Shown here: piece by piece, positions 59,793 to 64,000 of the stretch
How positions within the stretch are numbered: position 1 is the stretch's first letter
How the letters are laid out: every line of letters begins with the position of its first letter
DNA from: Aquimarina sp042434915
GTDB lineage: Bacteria; Bacteroidota; Bacteroidia; Flavobacteriales; Flavobacteriaceae
Direction of reading: 5' to 3'
NCBI RefSeq assembly: GCF_042434915.1
Contig: NZ_CP170198.1
Location: 806,001-870,000, forward strand
Length of the DNA: 64,000 nt
Translations under genes and position numbers: made by a program
The notes under the pieces: model-generated
What the model saw: only the letters and a program-made list of their open reading frames with translations
The model's database searches: none
What the model was told of the DNA's origin: nothing

Positions 59793-60572
59793 ATGAAAAA
59801 AGTAGTGTATGCCTTACAAATAGCAGATAATATTACTATTAAATCAGTAAGAGCATCTTTTTCGGGAACGCTTCTGTTTTCAGATAGAGACGAACTCTTT
59901 TTTGAAAATCAATCAGAACAATACGTCTATATATTTAAATATGGAGTTGTATGCTTTTTTAATACAAGTCAGGACTCAATAGATAAGATAGTTGAAGAAA
60001 TACTACCTTTTTGTCGCAATCCATTGACAACATACCTCGTCGAAAAAATTGATGTTCATAAGAATGAATCTGAAACTTTAGTACATTATGATAGTATTCA
60101 TCTTACTCATTTTAATCAAGATTTTTTACGTCTTATCATGTTAAATACGTCGCAATCGGTAGCTTTAGATCGCTATGCCGAAATTACTGAAGAACTTTTG
60201 GACGATACCAATAAGCATACGATGTATCTTGAAACCAAAGGAAGGTTGGATATTAGCGGGAATAAACTAAAACGTTATATCGGAAAGATTCTAAATATCA
60301 AGAATAAAATATCAGAAAACCTCTATATTTTTGATTCTCATGACTTAACGTGGGATGATGAAAAGCTAAATCGTTTTGATACGGATCTTAAAAAAACTTT
60401 TGATATCAAAGATAGGTATCGTGATATACACGATCGTATTGAGATTATTAAAGAGAATCTAGAACTCTTTAAAGATATAATGGATCATAGAGAAAGTAGC
60501 CGCTTAGAGTGGATTATTATCATATTGATTTTGGTAGAAGTTTTTGATCTTTTTATAGCCAAAATTTTATAA
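59793..60572 (+). CDS. RMD1/YagE (DUF155) family membrane protein
   Basis: A 259-residue protein matching the RMD1-RMND1 family: a beta-rich N-terminal domain containing EQYVYIFKYGVVCFFN (about 42-57), a helical middle rich in charged residues (RLDISGNKLKRYIGKILNIKNKIS), and a C-terminal anchor. The anchor follows the signature ESSRLEWIIIILILVEVFDLF (about 233-254). Eukaryotic members act in mitochondrial translation or septation; the bacterial role is unknown. The topology is a single C-terminal membrane helix with the bulk on the cytoplasmic side. It is monocistronic and convergent with meaB, the stops being 8 bases apart. Confidence 0.85.
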   Translation: MKKVVYALQIADNITIKSVRASFSGTLLFSDRDELFFENQSEQYVYIFKYGVVCFFNTSQDSIDKIVEEILPFCRNPLTTYLVEKIDVHKNESETLVHYDSIHLTHFNQDFLRLIMLNTSQSVALDRYAEITEELLDDTNKHTMYLETKGRLDISGNKLKRYIGKILNIKNKISENLYIFDSHDLTWDDEKLNRFDTDLKKTFDIKDRYRDIHDRIEIIKENLELFKDIMDHRESSRLEWIIIILILVEVFDLFIAKIL

Positions 60573-60580
60573 TCGAACCA

Positions 60581-61615
60581 CTATTTATTAAGACTCAAAA
60601 GATATTGTGCGGCTGCAAATGGAGTTATCTTATGATTACGGACTGCCAGAATTTGTTCTTGTAACACTTCTTTAATTATGGGGTGATTATAAAAAGATGT
60701 TTTTAATTGATCCTCTATAGTCTGTAAAAGCCAGTAGGTGTTCTGCTCTGCCCGTCGTCGCTCAAAATACTTATTTTGTGTAACGACATGCAAGTAGTTT
60801 TCGATAAGTTGCCAAACCTCTTGTATCCCTTCATTTTGCAACGCACTGCACATCAAAACTTCAGGAATCCAACCACTAGGACTTTGCGGGTAGAGATGTA
60901 ACGCTTTTTTAAATTGATTACGAGCTTCTCTTGCACGTTTTTTATTATCCCCGTCGGCTTTATTAATCACAATAGCATCTGCCATCTCTATAATGCCGCG
61001 TTTTATACCTTGCAGCTCATCACCAGCACCGGCTAGTTTAAGCAGTAAGAAAAAATCTACCATACTGTGAACTACAGTTTCACTTTGTCCTACTCCAACA
61101 GTCTCGATTATAATAATATCATACCCTGCTGCCTCGCAGAGTATTATTGATTCGCGAGTTTTTTGTGCTACACCTCCTAGGGATTTACCAGAGGGAGAGG
61201 GTCTTATAAATGCGTCTTTGGACCGCACTAAGGTTTCCATACGTGTTTTGTCTCCCAAGATGCTACCGCCAGATATAGTACTGCTTGGATCTACAGCTAA
61301 TACAGCAACCTTTTTACCCTGCCTTATTAATTCATTACCTAGAGCTTCAATAAAGGTACTTTTACCAACACCAGGAACTCCCGTTATACCAATACGAATT
61401 GATGAATTAGCATGGGGTAAGCACTGATTAATAAGACGTTGTGCATTTTCAGAATGATTGCTTTGCGTACTCTCTACTAAGGTAATACCTTGACTAAGAG
61501 CCGTAGTATTGCGTGCAAGAATTTGCTCTACCAATATCGCAATATCTACCTCTTTTGGTTGATTTTTTTTAAATCGTAACAAAGCTTTATTAGTAGTGTT
61601 TTTAGGAGCCTTCAT
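60581..61615 (-). CDS. meaB: methylmalonyl-CoA mutase-associated GTPase MeaB
   Basis: GTPase chaperone that loads and protects the adenosylcobalamin cofactor of methylmalonyl-CoA mutase. 344 residues. Walker A GVPGVGKST near 78-87, the VDPSSTISGGSILGDKTRM block, ETVGVGQSE (G3-like), and VINKADGDNKKRA (G4) are all present, then a helical dimerisation arm at the C-terminus. The mutase genes are not in this window, which is common in Flavobacteriia. An ordinary gene with high confidence. Confidence 0.95.
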   Translation of the reverse strand: MKAPKNTTNKALLRFKKNQPKEVDIAILVEQILARNTTALSQGITLVESTQSNHSENAQRLINQCLPHANSSIRIGITGVPGVGKSTFIEALGNELIRQGKKVAVLAVDPSSTISGGSILGDKTRMETLVRSKDAFIRPSPSGKSLGGVAQKTRESIILCEAAGYDIIIIETVGVGQSETVVHSMVDFFLLLKLAGAGDELQGIKRGIIEMADAIVINKADGDNKKRAREARNQFKKALHLYPQSPSGWIPEVLMCSALQNEGIQEVWQLIENYLHVVTQNKYFERRRAEQNTYWLLQTIEDQLKTSFYNHPIIKEVLQEQILAVRNHKITPFAAAQYLLSLNK

Positions 61616-61752
61616 AGTGTTTTCTAGCAGTAAGTCTTACAAGTTATTGATAGCTGTGATTTACATTTATGACAAATTTATGAATTCATTTTTGGATACA
61701 ATCTGTTTAAGCAGCTATATTCATTTCTTATTATAAATAATAAAAGATTACA

Positions 61753-62178
61753 ATGAAAACATTATACACAGCAATAGCAACAACAGAAGGTGGTAGAACT
61801 GGTCACGTATCTACAGACGATAAGGCTATAGATACTCCATTAAGCGTTCCCAAAGCAATGGGAGGAGAAGGAGGTGAATACACGAACCCAGAACAACTTT
61901 TTGCTGCGGGATACTCTGCCTGTTATGGAAGTGCGTTACAAGTAGTAGCAAAAAATCGTAAAATAGACTTGGGCAATTTTAGCGTTACTGCGCATGCAGA
62001 GATAGGAAAGACTGAAGAAGGTGACTTTCAATTAGCTGTGGTTTTGGACTCGTACTTGCCTGGTTTAGATGTAGAGACAGGAGAGTCATTGGTCAACGAA
62101 GCCCATGAGATTTGTCCTTACTCTCGTGCAACAAGAGATAACATTGATGTAACACTTAATCTTCTTCTGGACGAGTAA
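61753..62178 (+). CDS. ohr: organic hydroperoxide resistance protein (Ohr, OsmC superfamily)
   Basis: A thiol peroxidase of 141 residues that reduces organic hydroperoxides with lipoyl partners. The two redox cysteines are in the expected context: the peroxidatic Cys in YSACYGSALQVVA (about residue 58) and the resolving Cys in HEICPYSRAT (about 122). The N-terminal GGRTGHVSTDD, with the conserved arginine, is of the Ohr rather than the OsmC type. No OhrR-type regulator is adjacent. Converges on a DUF2911 gene with a shared terminator. Confidence 0.94.
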   Translation: MKTLYTAIATTEGGRTGHVSTDDKAIDTPLSVPKAMGGEGGEYTNPEQLFAAGYSACYGSALQVVAKNRKIDLGNFSVTAHAEIGKTEEGDFQLAVVLDSYLPGLDVETGESLVNEAHEICPYSRATRDNIDVTLNLLLDE

Positions 62179-62207
62179 TTCTTGAAATAAAAAATATCTT
62201 TATAATT

Positions 62208-62244
62208 AAAAAGCCTTATCGTATTCTTGGATAAGGCTTTTTTT
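62208..62244. terminator. bidirectional terminator between ohr and the DUF2911 gene
   Basis: AAAAGCCTTATC / GATAAGGCTTTT stem of about 12 bp with a 9-base loop, A-run on one side and T-run on the other. It serves both converging genes. Confidence 0.9.
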
Positions 62245-62809
62245 ATGGTATAACTTGTATAGGAACACGGACTCCAGTATTTTCCCATTCTAAAGTCAAC
62301 ATGATAAATTCATTTTTATTTTTAAATGATATAGTAAACTGTTCAACAAGTTCTGTAAGTTGATAGGAAGGAACCTCGATAACTAAAGCATCATATTGGG
62401 GGTCTCTAGCTACAGATCCATCCAGATTTATTCCCCAACAATATTGTCTGCTATTTAATAGAATTTTCCAAGACGAGGGTTTGGGTACTGTCCATAGTGA
62501 ATAAGTGCCTTTCTTAAGTAGTGATCCATCAAGTAAAATATCTTTATCAAATGTCAACGTAGTTGGCTCGTTGGCACCAGTTCGCCAGATTTGATTGTAA
62601 GGAACTAGGTTTCCAAATATCTTTCTTTCTTTTACAAATGGTCTATTATAGTACAAGACAAAATTACATAGATCTGCAGCGTGATAAACTATTTCTTCTG
62701 GGCTATCTTGTTTGGTTTGATAAGTAAAGATTAAAAAGGCACAACTTACTATCAGAAATATACTGATACTGCTTAAAATAAAAATTTTATAAGTTCTTCT
62801 CATTATCAA
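62243..62809 (-). CDS. DUF2911 domain exported protein
   Basis: 188 residues. The N-terminus is a signal or anchor with a lipobox-like end (ISIFLIVSCAFLIF, cysteine near residue 23), so it may be a lipoprotein; the start could be M3 instead of M1. The DUF2911 body (about 38-186) has FVLYYNRPFVKERKIFGNLVPYNQIWRTGANEPT, KGTYSLWTVP and ILLNSRQYCWG, all typical of this Bacteroidetes family. It folds as a beta-sandwich and no activity is known. It stands alone on the minus strand. Confidence 0.87.
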   Translation of the reverse strand: MIMRRTYKIFILSSISIFLIVSCAFLIFTYQTKQDSPEEIVYHAADLCNFVLYYNRPFVKERKIFGNLVPYNQIWRTGANEPTTLTFDKDILLDGSLLKKGTYSLWTVPKPSSWKILLNSRQYCWGINLDGSVARDPQYDALVIEVPSYQLTELVEQFTISFKNKNEFIMLTLEWENTGVRVPIQVIP

Positions 62810-62881
62810 TTTTTAAAACTAAAAAGAAATGTCAGACTGCATGCTATAATTTATGTACTTTTAACCCTAGGGATATCATAT

Positions 62882-64000
62882 ATGGCTGAAAAATATTTTA
62901 AAAAATTTACTTCGGATAGTACATTTGATAAAGATACTTATATTATTATAGGTTCGGGTATTGGAGGTTTGACAACAGCCGTTTTTTTAGCCAAAGCTGG
63001 AAAAAAAGTAGTGATTCTTGAACAACATTATGCTCCAGGTGGTTTTACTCATACATTTAAACGGAGAGGAGGTTTTGTCTGGGATGTTGGAGTTCACTAT
63101 GTAGGCAATATGGCCGAAAACTCCAAATTACGTGGTATTTTTAATTACTTATCAAATAATGAACTAAAATGGGATGCCATGGGTGACCCATATGATGTCG
63201 CATACATTGGTAACAAACGATATGAATACGTAGCAGGTATTGACAATTTTAAAAATAAATTTTACGAGTATTTTCCAAATGACAAAGCTGCCATTGATGC
63301 TTACCTAAGAAAGTTAAAAAAATCAACGCTCAAAAGTTTTCTGTTTTTTGTACAAAAAGCACTTCCTTCTCCTTTACGACATATTGTCGGACCATTTTTT
63401 AGAAAATTACATGCACCTATTGCCAAAAAAACTACGTACGAAGTTTTACAATCATTAACAGATAATCCAGAACTTATTGCGGCACTTACGGCACAATGTG
63501 GTAATTATGGTTTACCTCCCAAACAAAGTAGCTTTGCAGCACACGCAATTGTTATTAGTCATTTTATGGAAGGTGGGTATTATCCTAGAGGTGGTGCTGA
63601 TGCAATATCTAAAACAATTTTAAAGCACCTTAATGAATTAAATGTTGAAATTTTTATCAAGGCAAAAGTAGATCGTATAGTAATAAAAAAAAATAGAGTA
63701 TCGGGTATAGTAATTAATAGTAAAGAATATACATGCAATAATATAATTAGTAATGCAGGTGTGCACAATACTTTTGAGAAGTTATTACAAGGAAGACATG
63801 CTATCAAATTAGCAAAAAGTGGTAAAACATTAGAGCGATCTACGGCACATTTTTGTTTATATATTGGTCTCAATAAAAGTGATAGGGTCTTACGACTTCC
63901 AAAGCATAATATTTGGTGGCACGCTAGCCATGATCTAGATACAAACTTAAGTGGTTCTATTTTAAATAACGAAGAGCTTCAATTTGCTTATATATCCTTT
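62882..64000 (+). CDS. carotenoid / retinol-type FAD oxidoreductase, 3' end beyond window
   Basis: An open frame of 373 codons from the ATG at 62882 to the window edge with no stop. The FAD dinucleotide fold IIGSGIGGLTTAVFLAKAGKKVVILEQ lies at about 22-48, followed by PGGFTHTFKRRGGFVWDVGVHYVG, the pattern of phytoene-desaturase-like and retinol saturase (RetSat, 13,14-reductase) proteins. YYPRGGADAISKTI near 230-243 is the conserved middle motif, and IISNAGVHNTF follows. The likely substrate is a carotenoid, retinoid or other polyene; it cannot be chosen. No carotenoid genes are nearby. It is transcribed divergently from the DUF2911 gene. Confidence 0.88.
   Translation, partial: MAEKYFKKFTSDSTFDKDTYIIIGSGIGGLTTAVFLAKAGKKVVILEQHYAPGGFTHTFKRRGGFVWDVGVHYVGNMAENSKLRGIFNYLSNNELKWDAMGDPYDVAYIGNKRYEYVAGIDNFKNKFYEYFPNDKAAIDAYLRKLKKSTLKSFLFFVQKALPSPLRHIVGPFFRKLHAPIAKKTTYEVLQSLTDNPELIAALTAQCGNYGLPPKQSSFAAHAIVISHFMEGGYYPRGGADAISKTILKHLNELNVEIFIKAKVDRIVIKKNRVSGIVINSKEYTCNNIISNAGVHNTFEKLLQGRHAIKLAKSGKTLERSTAHFCLYIGLNKSDRVLRLPKHNIWWHASHDLDTNLSGSILNNEELQFAYISF

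Overview
The window is chromosomal DNA from an AT-rich member of the Bacteroidota, almost certainly Flavobacteriaceae. The evidence is the gliding-motility transporter GldF/GldG, a giant surface protein with a type IX secretion (T9SS) C-terminal domain, Bacteroidetes-type RHS proteins with a DUF6443-like region, TAnnTTTG-like promoter boxes and weak Shine-Dalgarno sites. All family assignments come from reading the sequence and from memory of the families; no search was run.

Left housekeeping block (1-14.3 kb): mnmE; an amt-glnK pair divergent from gltB-gltD (glutamate synthase), which together form an ammonium uptake and assimilation cluster; a 0.8 kb non-coding stretch with a 21-bp phased repeat; a peroxiredoxin-like gene; trmL; a fused methyltransferase / PLP-dehydratase ORF whose fusion hangs on a poly-A tract; and a secreted DUF1028 protein.

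Accessory block (14.4-40.3 kb): a two-gene RHS polymorphic-toxin locus. The second, full-length RHS gene ends in a barnase-like RNase and is followed by a barstar-like immunity gene. Behind it lies a 6.8-6.9 kb mobile element present twice (22871-29797 and 31356-38281), nearly identical and in direct orientation. Each copy encodes an XRE repressor, a helicase-like ATPase, an active-looking tyrosine recombinase, a second recombinase that has lost its catalytic tyrosine, a small protein, an ORF6N protein, two tiny hydrophobic ORFs and about 1.7 kb of strongly structured non-coding DNA. Each copy stops exactly at the YPFG motif of the RHS core. There it abuts a promoterless, start-less RHS tip carrying a different toxin plus its immunity gene: a JAB-like metallopeptidase tip with a lipoprotein, then an M23 peptidase tip with a lipoprotein. 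The layout reads as one expressed toxin gene followed by two silent replacement tips, each delivered with or mobilised by a recombinase element. This is the most interesting system in the window.

Right block (40.3-64 kb): dnaN, a gldF-gldG fusion, an ABM-domain protein, a SAM hydroxide adenosyltransferase, phoH, purC, a decayed IS3-family element, a BCCT transporter, a 1590-residue tandem-repeat T9SS surface protein, a polyamine cluster (arginine decarboxylase, agmatinase, deoxyhypusine synthase-like), an RMD1-family membrane protein, meaB, ohr, a DUF2911 lipoprotein and the start of a carotenoid/retinol-type FAD oxidoreductase that runs off the window. No rRNA, complete canonical tRNA or CRISPR array was seen.
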